From a virus, in IMG/VR virus record IMGVR_UViG_3300028666_000022, positions 124,001 to 188,000 of that record: a stretch of DNA of 64,000 nucleotides; one strand, 5' to 3'. Positions 51,469 to 59,306 of this stretch are shown piece by piece. Within the stretch, counting starts at the first letter, position 1, and each line of letters begins with the position of its first letter. The notes below the pieces were generated by a model that ran no database searches, had not been told where the DNA came from, and saw nothing but the letters and a program-made list of their open reading frames with translations. Both the position numbers and the translations under genes were made by a program.

Positions 51469-53271
51469 TTAATTTTTAGTTTTCTTATGTTTTTGCATTA
51501 TTATTTTAATTAAATCATTAATAATACTTTCATTAATATTTGATTCATATTTCTCACCATCAATTACTTGTGAGATTTCTTGACGTTTTTGCTCACATAA
51601 ATTTATTACATATTCATCAATAGTATTTTTAAAAATAAAAAGATATGCATTAACAGCATTTTTTTGCCCAATTCTCAACAACCTGTCAATTATTTGATCC
51701 AATATTGTCGGAGTCCAAGGTATTGTTAATATACCAATCTTTGATGCTTCAGTAAGTGTTAGACCTTCTTTTGTAACTTGTTCAGATCCTAAAAAAATTT
51801 TTATTTTTCCGTTTTCATCTTGAAAATCTTTAACTATTTCAGCTCTTTCAACATCACTAACGTCACCAGTGTGTAATGCTGATACTTGTGGATATTGTTT
51901 ATTTAATTCAATTAAACTTTTTTTATAAAAATCAACAGCAACAAATTTTTCTCCACACTCTAAAATTGAATCAATTAATTCTTTAACATTATTTACTTTT
52001 AAATGTGATGTATATTCTCTTAATTTTCCCATTATAGATAATGGGTTATTTATGTTTTTATTGAAAAATTCATTAGCAATACCTTCCTCAATTTTTTCAT
52101 AAACATCATACTCAGATGGTGACATTTCAAGTATAATTTTTTGATATGTTTTTTCTGGAAGATCTTTTAATATTTCATTTTTTTTCTTACGATATATGAA
52201 TGGAGATATTTTATGAAATAATTCATCAAATTTAGTCAAAGTAAAATCAGTTTCCCAACCATAACCATCTAAATTGTACTTAAGTCCACAGTAATATTCA
52301 TAAAAAAATTTCTTTGTTGGAAAATCTAACGGTGAAATTTGATTTAAAACAGTGTATAATTCCGCCGATTTCGAGGGACATGGTGTTCCAGACATAAACA
52401 CCTTACATACTTTTTCATTTCTAAATATATTTTTTTTAAAGATTTTTTTGAAGTTAGAAAAAGTGTGACTTTTATTATTTTTCAAGCGGTGGGACTCATC
52501 GCAGATTAAACAATCAATTTTTCCAATATCTAATTTATTAAATTTAAATAAAACTTTATTATGGTCAGACGAGTTAAAATATTCATAATTAACAATAATA
52601 TATCTACATTCCGATAGTGAATATTTATTTTTTTTACCAATAATATAAGCTTTTGAATATGAGAACTTTAGAATTTCATTATAAAAATTATATTTTAATG
52701 AATTAGGAACAATAACAAAAACCTTTTCAAATTTATTCATTTCAGCTAATGCAATAGAAATGAGACTTTTACCAACGCCCATGTCAAGTGCAAGTAAAGC
52801 ATTTTTTACTTCATTAAGAAACATCGTACTTATAATTTGGTGAGGGTAAAGTATAACCTCCGGTTTTAAATTTGCATGTACTCTTTTACTATATTGCTCA
52901 TAATTTTTTTCTAGTTCTTCTTTATATTTAACCCATTTTTCTTTATTCTGATTAAGAATGACAATAGCATTTCGTTTTTCTTCTTCAGAAGCTTCAATTT
53001 TTTTAATTTGGGAAACGAATATTTTACGACTATCGTCACTACCAAAGTCAAAATAAATTCTATTTGATCCTTTAAAAGATTTAATTAACGTAAGTAATGA
53101 AGAAGTATTTAATTCCCAAGCAAGAACTACATTATTCCATTTCCTAGTTTCTTCAGGTAAATTTTTTATTTTTTCAACCAACCCAACATTATATGGAAAT
53201 CTCACATAATAAGCTTGTCTTTTTGAAATTCTTTCACAATGGACAACAAATAATGATGATAAATTTTGCAT
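51469..53271 (-). CDS. SNF2/UvsW-like superfamily 2 helicase
   Basis: 600 residues. Motif Q/I: LYPHQIISTMFL and ALDMGVGKS (162-169); Ia FVIVPNSLKYNF; II CDESHRLKN (257-265); III VFMSGTPCPS; V KIFLGSEQVTKEGLTLTEA; VI LDQIIDRLLRIGQK. The order is that of SNF2-type annealing helicases/translocases, the group that includes phage UvsW-like branch-migration enzymes. The first 80 residues form a separate small beta domain. A host-like promoter with an overlapping 15-bp inverted repeat lies directly upstream. Confidence 0.85.
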   Translation of the reverse strand: MQNLSSLFVVHCERISKRQAYYVRFPYNVGLVEKIKNLPEETRKWNNVVLAWELNTSSLLTLIKSFKGSNRIYFDFGSDDSRKIFVSQIKKIEASEEEKRNAIVILNQNKEKWVKYKEELEKNYEQYSKRVHANLKPEVILYPHQIISTMFLNEVKNALLALDMGVGKSLISIALAEMNKFEKVFVIVPNSLKYNFYNEILKFSYSKAYIIGKKNKYSLSECRYIIVNYEYFNSSDHNKVLFKFNKLDIGKIDCLICDESHRLKNNKSHTFSNFKKIFKKNIFRNEKVCKVFMSGTPCPSKSAELYTVLNQISPLDFPTKKFFYEYYCGLKYNLDGYGWETDFTLTKFDELFHKISPFIYRKKKNEILKDLPEKTYQKIILEMSPSEYDVYEKIEEGIANEFFNKNINNPLSIMGKLREYTSHLKVNNVKELIDSILECGEKFVAVDFYKKSLIELNKQYPQVSALHTGDVSDVERAEIVKDFQDENGKIKIFLGSEQVTKEGLTLTEASKIGILTIPWTPTILDQIIDRLLRIGQKNAVNAYLFIFKNTIDEYVINLCEQKRQEISQVIDGEKYESNINESIINDLIKIIMQKHKKTKN

Positions 53272-53282
53272 TAAAATTATTT

Positions 53283-53326
53283 TAATCTCATTTATATTGC
53301 AAATATATTTTATATAAATGAGATTA
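53283..53326 (-). promoter_or_regulatory. perfect 15-bp inverted repeat, candidate operator
   Basis: TAATCTCATTTATAT and ATATAAATGAGATTA are separated by 14 bases. One arm fills most of the spacer between the -33 and -7 boxes and the other spans the predicted transcription start of the helicase gene. No U-tract follows, so it is not a terminator; an operator or a leader hairpin is more likely. Confidence 0.6.
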
Positions 53327-53330
53327 GCAA
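53300..53330 (-). promoter_or_regulatory. host-like sigma-A promoter for the helicase gene
   Basis: Minus strand TTGC (53327-53330), 19 bases, TATATTTG (53300-53307). The predicted start is about 20 bases before the ATG at 53271. Confidence 0.65.
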
Positions 53331-53358
53331 TAAAAAATAAAAATAGTGGAAAAGTTTT

Positions 53359-53754
53359 TTAAATCACGCTTGTTTTTGTAATACTATCAGAAATAATTAT
53401 ATTGATAGTATCGTCAATTGGAAGAGTTAATTTAAGGTTACAAGAATCATTATTTAAAAAATCAATTTTAAATTCACCTTGAAATCTACCTGTTTTACGA
53501 GTTTGATGTAATTTAAATTTATAGACAAGAGTATATGAAAATTCGATTAGGTTTTGTGGTCTTAATTTTTCTATTTTTAATTCTGCTGGTACATTTGCAA
53601 TTCTAAATAAACCACTATCTGCATCAATCATTGAGAACGTAACTGCAACATCATCAAACATATTAGCAGTGATATTATATTGTTCTAATATTTTCTGAAT
53701 AAGAGGATATTGTAGTTCAGGAAAATTACTATCTTTTTTTATAAAAAAATTCAT
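53359..53754 (-). CDS. conserved late protein, probably structural
   Basis: 131 residues, beta-rich: VAVTFSMIDADSGLFRIANV, FSYTLVYKFKLHQTRKTGRF, GEFKIDFLNNDSCNLKLTLP. This recalls small conserved proteins near tail genes of large phages, in which a 'tr.GrF.G.F.idf' strand pair is typical. Late-type element 15 bases upstream. Exact role unknown. Confidence 0.55.
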   Translation of the reverse strand: MNFFIKKDSNFPELQYPLIQKILEQYNITANMFDDVAVTFSMIDADSGLFRIANVPAELKIEKLRPQNLIEFSYTLVYKFKLHQTRKTGRFQGEFKIDFLNNDSCNLKLTLPIDDTINIIISDSITKTSVI

Positions 53755-53768
53755 TTAAACTAGTTTAA

Positions 53769-53777
53769 TATAAATAC
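53769..53777 (-). promoter_or_regulatory. putative late promoter element GTATTTATA
   Basis: Minus strand TTTTTTAGTATTTATATTAAA, 15 bases before the ATG at 53754. Confidence 0.55.
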
Positions 53778-53875
53778 TAAAAAAATATTATGAAAATAAT
53801 CATACCTTCAATAATTACATATAGTATAATTAATATTATAAACAATGTTTTAATTTTTATTTTTTCGAATAACAT
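53777..53875 (-). CDS. 32-residue hydrophobic peptide (doubtful)
   Basis: MLFEKIKIKTLFIILIILYV followed by IIEGMIIFIIFF: a basic start and one long membrane segment. It begins 6 bases after the preceding gene's stop and ends on the late element. At this AT content chance ORFs of this length are common, so it is only a candidate. Confidence 0.3.
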   Translation of the reverse strand: MLFEKIKIKTLFIILIILYVIIEGMIIFIIFF

Positions 53876-53881
53876 TAGATT

Positions 53882-54100
53882 TTATTTATAAGTATATACA
53901 AACCTATTATCAAAAACAAAAGTAAATGATTGATCACCATTAGGAAAACCAACTTTCCAAATTGTACCAACTTTTAATATTTGTTTAATTTTTCATACTG
54001 CTGCACTTGGATCTTTAAAACTAATTGTTGTACCAACATATATTTCACTATCTGAAACTTCATCCGCCATAATAAGTGGTTCATTATTACTATCTCCCAT
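53882..54100 (-). pseudogene. small late gene with in-frame TGA
   Basis: From the ATG at 54100 the frame reads MGDSNNEPLIMADEVSDSEI, YVGTTISFKDPSAAV, then TGA (53993-53995), then continues KIKQILKVGTIWKVGFPNGD, QSFTFVFDNRFVYTYK to TAA. Both sides look coding and form a sensible 72-residue protein if the TGA is read through. TGA is a normal stop elsewhere in this genome (several ATGA overlaps), so this is either a nonsense mutation, a sequencing error or programmed readthrough. A variant late element lies 14 bases upstream. Confidence 0.6.
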
Positions 54101-54113
54101 AACTAAATCTTTT

Positions 54114-54122
54114 TATAAATAT
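54114..54122 (-). promoter_or_regulatory. putative late promoter element (variant ATATTTATA)
   Basis: Minus strand AATAATATTTATAAAAAGATT, 14 bases before the ATG at 54100. Differs from the main motif in the first base. Confidence 0.4.
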
Positions 54123-54132
54123 TATTATTTTA

Positions 54133-55023
54133 TTATAATTCAGTAGAACAAAAAACACCAGTATTTGTAATAGTCATTCTCCATCTACAACCATTTGGTG
54201 ATTTTAATATTACACCACTACCCAAATTATTAATTTCAACATCACTACACCAAGAAATTAATTTTGGAACTATAATAGTATCCGTATAAGTATTTCCTGT
54301 TACAACTATGTTATTTCCTCCAATAATCCCCGAATTTGTATTACCAGAATAAAGAACATTATTATTTCCACCAATAACCAGAGCATTGTTTGATGATACA
54401 ACATTACCATAACCAAGAGCAAATGAAAAATCAGATTCTGCTTCACCATTATTTGCAGCCATTGAATATTGGCCTAATGCAATACCACCTGTCATTGCAA
54501 CTGAACAATTACCTCCTGCATATCCAGCACTCATTGCAACAGAATAATCACCATTAGTAACACCACCAGCCATTGCTACTGAATTATTACCACAAGAATA
54601 AGAATTATAACCAATTGCAACTGAATTATTACCGCAAGCTTGACCACATGATGTTGCAACTGAATAACAACCAAACGTACAACCTCCAGCCATTCCAACT
54701 GAATTACATGAACAAGCAAAACCAGTTGCCATTCCAACTGAATTATCACATATTGCTTGACCAGAAGCCATCGCTACTGAATAATTACCATTAACATTAC
54801 CTCCAGCCATTGCAACTGAATTACAACCAGCAGCAGTACTACCAATATTAAATTTTAAATTATCATTATTTGAGTAATATACTAAACCCGTATTACCTGT
54901 TAATGTACCATTATTATTAAATATAATTTCAGTATCAGTAGATTTAATATTTGTTTTACCTGTTATTACAACAGATTCAATACCGTCATTATCTTTTAAA
55001 GATATATTTTGAATTATTATCAT
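54133..55023 (-). CDS. Hep/Hag (YadA-head-like) repeat tail fibre protein
   Basis: 296 residues. After a 60-residue start, about ten repeats of 14 residues share NSVAMAGG.A.G..., the pattern of left-handed beta-roll heads of trimeric autotransporter adhesins. They end with NNALVIGGNNNVLYSGNTNS and a C-terminal domain containing GVILKSPNGCRWRMTITNTG, a motif found at phage fibre tips. No signal peptide or membrane anchor, so a virion fibre is more likely than a secreted adhesin. The 695-residue neighbour has the same design. Trimerisation and host binding are inferred. Confidence 0.7.
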   Translation of the reverse strand: MIIIQNISLKDNDGIESVVITGKTNIKSTDTEIIFNNNGTLTGNTGLVYYSNNDNLKFNIGSTAAGCNSVAMAGGNVNGNYSVAMASGQAICDNSVGMATGFACSCNSVGMAGGCTFGCYSVATSCGQACGNNSVAIGYNSYSCGNNSVAMAGGVTNGDYSVAMSAGYAGGNCSVAMTGGIALGQYSMAANNGEAESDFSFALGYGNVVSSNNALVIGGNNNVLYSGNTNSGIIGGNNIVVTGNTYTDTIIVPKLISWCSDVEINNLGSGVILKSPNGCRWRMTITNTGVFCSTEL

Positions 55024-55062
55024 TTGTTTAATTTTAATTATATTGTTTTCTTGTGAATAATA

Positions 55063-57150
55063 TTATATTAATGTCGTACTTAACACTCCAATATCACTTA
55101 CGGTTATCTTATACCTACATCCACTTGTTGATCTTAATATTACACCACATAAATTTGTTGTCACCTCAATATTTTTATTCCAAACAATTAAATTAGGAAC
55201 TGCAACAGTATTACAATATGCATTAATTGACATAGTATAACCACTTCCACCAATAATTACTGAATTTATATTACCTGAACAAAGTAAATTATCGTGCCCC
55301 CCAATAATAACACCATTAATTGATTTAGTAACATTTCCAATTCCAACACTAAACGAACAATCACCACATGTAGTACTACCATTTATTGCAACAGAGCCAA
55401 CACCACATGCAATACCACATGTCATTGCCACTGAATTAGTACCAATTGCAGTACTATTTAAAGTAATACCCATTGAATTTTGACCACAAGCATTACCACC
55501 AGCCATTGCAACAGAATTTTGACCAAACGTATTACCACCAGCCATTGCAACAGAATTAGTACCACATGCTAACCCTCCAGCCATTGCTACTGAAGACATT
55601 GCGTGTGTTTCACCATTAACCATTGCAACAGATTGCATATACATTGCTTGACCACCAACCATTGCAACAGAATAATCACCACAAGCAACACCACCAGCCA
55701 TTGCTATTGAGTTACACGCATAAGTTAAACTATTAACACCAATTGCAATTGAACCATCACCAGAAACAGTAATACCACCTCCCATTGCAATTGAATTTTG
55801 ACTACATGCAATTGAATTACTACCTAAAGCAAACGTATTACTACCCATAGTAATACCACCAATAATAGCAACTGAAGTATTACCCGATGTAATACTACCA
55901 TAACCCATAGCAAATGAATTAATATCACAAGTAGTCCCACCAATCATTGCTACAGAATTAAAAGAATTTGCTATACTAACACCCATAGCAACTGAATATT
56001 GACCGTAAGCACAACTTAAACCCATAGCTACTGAATTATCACCAAAAGCTTGACCACCATTCATTGCTACAGAACTAATACCACACGCTATCGAAAAACT
56101 AGTATTATTAATATCAAAACCAACAGCAAATGAATTAATTCCATATGCTTGGCCACTACCCATTGCTATTGAACCTTGACCCTGTGCACAACTACCAGAA
56201 TTTACTTGTAAAGCATCGATACTTTTACAATATTTTAAATTAGTATTACCAGTCAATGTTCCACTATTATTAAATATAATCTCAGTATTACTCGAACAAA
56301 TGCTAGTACCTCCTGAACTACCTGAAGTTAATTCTATTTTTTTTGTTAATGGATTACGACATAATACATTACCACTACCTGCTTCAACATTCCAAATTGC
56401 TAAATTAGGAACAATAACAGTATTTAAATATGTGTTTCCGGTAGCATTAATATTATTACCACCAATAATACCTGAAGTAGTATTACCAGATGAAATAACA
56501 TTATTACAACCACCAATAATTACACTATTTTTTGAACGAACAATATTATTAAATCCAATTGCAATTGAATTACAATTACATGTCATACCATTAATCATAG
56601 CAACAGAACAAATACCACAAGCAGTACCACCAATCATTGCTAATGAATTACAACAACAAGTAGTTGCGTTACCCATCGCAATTGAACATACACCATAAGT
56701 GAGACTATCTATTGCAGCAAACGAATAAATGCCATACGATCCAGCACTACCAATCATTGCAACTGAATTACATCCATTTGATGAAGCACCTGCAATACCC
56801 ACCGAATGTTGGGCAAAAGCGCAACTTCCTAAACCTATTTGTAACCCATCAATACTTGAACAATATAATAAATTTGTATTACCCGTAATTACATTATTTT
56901 TATTAAAAATTATTTCATTATTTGTTGAACAAATACTACTACCCCCTGAACTATTTTGTAAAGTAATGTTACCATTAGAATCTGATGTAGCTATTTTACC
57001 TGAACCATGATTAGGTAAGATTGATAATGTTCCACCACTCATTATTTTTAATTGTCCAATAATTAAAGTGCATCCAGATAAATTTAAAACATCAGTTGAA
57101 CACTGTCCAAATTTATTATTATTTAAATATAATTTAGTATTTACACTCAT
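55063..57150 (-). CDS. long Hep/Hag repeat tail fibre protein, two beta-roll modules
   Basis: 695 residues. Two modules (about 70-270 and 285-690) each begin with CSTNNEIIFNKN...TGNTN or a close relative, continue with many 14-residue SVAMAGG repeats, and end with VIIGG.N and a GNTY.NTV.VPNL.WN phrase. The final 50 residues (CGVILRSTSGCRYKITVSDI) match the end of the 296-residue protein. It appears to have grown by internal duplication. A late element lies 70 bases upstream, after a hairpin terminator. A trimeric fibre or adhesin is inferred. Confidence 0.7.
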   Translation of the reverse strand: MSVNTKLYLNNNKFGQCSTDVLNLSGCTLIIGQLKIMSGGTLSILPNHGSGKIATSDSNGNITLQNSSGGSSICSTNNEIIFNKNNVITGNTNLLYCSSIDGLQIGLGSCAFAQHSVGIAGASSNGCNSVAMIGSAGSYGIYSFAAIDSLTYGVCSIAMGNATTCCCNSLAMIGGTACGICSVAMINGMTCNCNSIAIGFNNIVRSKNSVIIGGCNNVISSGNTTSGIIGGNNINATGNTYLNTVIVPNLAIWNVEAGSGNVLCRNPLTKKIELTSGSSGGTSICSSNTEIIFNNSGTLTGNTNLKYCKSIDALQVNSGSCAQGQGSIAMGSGQAYGINSFAVGFDINNTSFSIACGISSVAMNGGQAFGDNSVAMGLSCAYGQYSVAMGVSIANSFNSVAMIGGTTCDINSFAMGYGSITSGNTSVAIIGGITMGSNTFALGSNSIACSQNSIAMGGGITVSGDGSIAIGVNSLTYACNSIAMAGGVACGDYSVAMVGGQAMYMQSVAMVNGETHAMSSVAMAGGLACGTNSVAMAGGNTFGQNSVAMAGGNACGQNSMGITLNSTAIGTNSVAMTCGIACGVGSVAINGSTTCGDCSFSVGIGNVTKSINGVIIGGHDNLLCSGNINSVIIGGSGYTMSINAYCNTVAVPNLIVWNKNIEVTTNLCGVILRSTSGCRYKITVSDIGVLSTTLI

Positions 57151-57219
57151 AAAACATTTGTTTTAAATATTACTTTTATAATTTTTTATAAAAAACTCAT
57201 TACTAAGTAATTATTTTAA

Positions 57220-57228
57220 TATAAATAC
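57220..57228 (-). promoter_or_regulatory. putative late promoter element GTATTTATA
   Basis: Minus strand TTTTTTAGTATTTATATTAAAA, 70 bases before the ATG at 57150, in the 173-base gap after the GT9-like gene. Confidence 0.5.
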
Positions 57229-57257
57229 TAAAAAAATCGTAGTTGATCAATTATTAT

Positions 57258-57291
57258 AAAAATAAAACCACTTAAAATTAATTAACTGGTT
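57258..57291 (-). terminator. probable rho-independent terminator
   Basis: AACCAGTTAA pairs with TTAAGTGGTT (one mismatch) around a 6-base loop, then TTATTTTTAT on the minus strand. It ends the glycosyltransferase transcript. Confidence 0.6.
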
Positions 57292-57323
57292 CTACAAAAA
57301 ATAAATATATGACGAAAAGAAAA

Positions 57324-58232
57324 TTATTTTTGCCTATTTACTGCATCTATTATTTCATCTATGTTAAAAAGATTAACTGTGTCATAGGGAAATTGCTGTA
57401 TTTGTCCACTTATATCATCTGTTAAATATGTATATTTATCAAAATTATTTATAATATTTGCATTTGGTAATATATTAATATTTTCGGGGTAGCCAAAAAC
57501 TGATGGTGAATTACCAATCCAACATACTGTACTTTGTAAACCTAAACCAGCAGCCACGTGCATGGCGAAAGAATCAATAAATAACCTTTTTGTACTCAAT
57601 CCAAATACTCCATATAATTCTCTTAGTGGTAAATTTAATAATTCAGTACCTTGTAATGCTGGTTGTTCTGGAGTTCGTATATGTAAAATGCGATATGTTT
57701 TACTAAAATAATTTACTAATTGTTGAGCTATTTCTATTGGCATATCTCTATACCAAGATTTTTTAGAATATTGCGAACCATTACCAGCACCTCCGTTACT
57801 TTGTAGTAATAAAATAGGTCTTCCATCTGGTTTTATTTTGTCTTTTGCTATTTCTAATTCACGTGGATTAATATAAATATCTGGTTTATATCCATCATAT
57901 TTAACATTAAATAATTTACACCATGTTTCAGTAAGATGTTCTTTTCTTAGAATATGATTAGTTTCATTATATGGATCATGTTTCATTATTATGGTATCTT
58001 CTTTCAAAAAATCTTTCATATATCTACCTTCACCATGTAAATAAAAACGAAATACATTAGGATTATAAAAAAACGGAGCATCCCAGCTACAAATCACTAC
58101 AACATGATAATCTAAATATTGTTTTTTTATTGCTCTAATAACGGCTGTGGACATGCAATTCTTACCCTGACCACCAGCTACTTCTAGTATTATATACTTA
58201 TTTGAATCTTTTATTCTGTTATCAACTATCAT
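57324..58232 (-). CDS. GT9-like (heptosyltransferase-family) glycosyltransferase
   Basis: 302 residues. ILEVAGGQGKNCMSTAVIRA at the start, PILLLQSNGGAGNGSQYSKK in the middle, RILHIRTPEQPAL, then LFIDSFAMHVAAGLGLQSTV and CWIGNSPSVFGYP: the GT-B plan of ADP-heptose/GT9 enzymes ('D+..mHlAaalg.p.v.l+G.t'). Five bases after a GIY-YIG endonuclease and next to fibre genes. Possible roles are virion glycosylation or host surface alteration; the substrate cannot be read. Confidence 0.75.
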   Translation of the reverse strand: MIVDNRIKDSNKYIILEVAGGQGKNCMSTAVIRAIKKQYLDYHVVVICSWDAPFFYNPNVFRFYLHGEGRYMKDFLKEDTIIMKHDPYNETNHILRKEHLTETWCKLFNVKYDGYKPDIYINPRELEIAKDKIKPDGRPILLLQSNGGAGNGSQYSKKSWYRDMPIEIAQQLVNYFSKTYRILHIRTPEQPALQGTELLNLPLRELYGVFGLSTKRLFIDSFAMHVAAGLGLQSTVCWIGNSPSVFGYPENINILPNANIINNFDKYTYLTDDISGQIQQFPYDTVNLFNIDEIIDAVNRQK

Positions 58233-58237
58233 AAAAT

Positions 58238-59194
58238 TTAATTTTTAATATTATTATTTACATCATCTTTATATTTCCAAATATAACCTCCTGCAGTTTT
58301 TGCTCTACTTCTTAAACAATTAGATATTAAACCGCAAGATAAGTTATTGATTCTTTCTGCTTCAGCAATAGATAAATATTCACCTAAATAAACATTATTT
58401 ATCGTATATTTACATATTGCTCTTATATAATATTTTTCTTCATGTTCATATTTTTCAATATTTTCGGGTATTTCATTCTTATAATACCAATAAAAATTAC
58501 CTGCTTGTTTTCTTTTTTTGTTTAAACATTTATTTATATTTGGTTGAGGAATATCTATTATTTTAGATGCCTCCTCTTGACTTTTAAATTCTCTAATAAA
58601 TTCACCATTTAATGAATATTGAACTATCGGTATATTACTTTTACGTGTTTCCTTAAATTTAAATGAATTTGCTTTTTCTTTAGAAAAGAAAAAATACATA
58701 TTTTTGTATGAATTTCTTCGTTTTTGATCTATTACTCTTGATATTGCAGGTATATTAGTATCATAAAAATCAGCAACTTCTGTAATTGATGTAAATTCTT
58801 TTAAATATTCACCAGTTTCTGAATATTGAAAAACTCTTTTTTTTGAGGAATTTCTACAACCTCCATCACCTCCATTAGTCAAATTAGTTAAGTTAACACC
58901 TTGATCTTTATATTTTTTAATGTAGAAAATTTCTAATAATTCATGTTCATATTTATTATTTTCTTTGTTAAAAACATAATTACACTCATCAATAATTTTC
59001 ATTTCAGGCTTTAATCCAGAAACAAGTATTTTATTTATAATATTATTTTTATGTGGATTTTTTTCTCTTTTTTTACCATATACATTAATATGTTGATTAT
59101 ACCTTCTTTTTAAATTTTCAGTAAAACCCACATAAAAAACCTCATTATTTCTAGGATCGACTAAAGTATAAATATAAACTTTCTTATCTGACAT
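58238..59194 (-). CDS. GIY-YIG homing endonuclease with NUMOD1 repeats
   Basis: 318 residues. The GIY-YIG domain (KVYIYTLVDPRNNEVFYVGF, TENLKRRYNQH, and NLTNGGDGG near 110) is followed by three NUMOD1-type DNA-binding units: VFQYSETGEYLKEFTSITEV, IVQYSLNGEFIREFKSQEEA and ICKYTINNVYLGEYLSIAEA, each ending in an aromatic W/F-x-x strand. Typical free-standing phage homing enzyme. It lies 5 bases ahead of the GT9-like gene, with a late-type element 21 bases upstream. Confidence 0.88.
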   Translation of the reverse strand: MSDKKVYIYTLVDPRNNEVFYVGFTENLKRRYNQHINVYGKKREKNPHKNNIINKILVSGLKPEMKIIDECNYVFNKENNKYEHELLEIFYIKKYKDQGVNLTNLTNGGDGGCRNSSKKRVFQYSETGEYLKEFTSITEVADFYDTNIPAISRVIDQKRRNSYKNMYFFFSKEKANSFKFKETRKSNIPIVQYSLNGEFIREFKSQEEASKIIDIPQPNINKCLNKKRKQAGNFYWYYKNEIPENIEKYEHEEKYYIRAICKYTINNVYLGEYLSIAEAERINNLSCGLISNCLRSRAKTAGGYIWKYKDDVNNNIKN

Positions 59195-59214
59195 TATAAT
59201 TTTTTATATTTTTT

Positions 59215-59223
59215 TATAAATAC
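59215..59223 (-). promoter_or_regulatory. putative late promoter element GTATTTATA
   Basis: Minus strand TTTTATAGTATTTATAAAAAA, 21 bases before the ATG at 59194. Confidence 0.5.
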
Positions 59224-59306
59224 TATAAAAAACGACAAAATCACAATAAATATGAAAAAAATTTAAAATATTTTCATTAAAAAGATAAGGATAGAGTATT
59301 TAAATT

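Noticed and set aside
53993-53995. Genome-wide reassignment of TGA
   Set aside because: Several genes end in TGA at ATGA overlaps (568-571, 945-948) and Trp is encoded by TGG throughout.
2377-59223. Rightward T4-type late promoters (TATAAATAC on the plus strand)
   Set aside because: No genes lie on the plus strand, and the element is tied in position to minus-strand start codons. Antisense transcription remains a test, not a claim.
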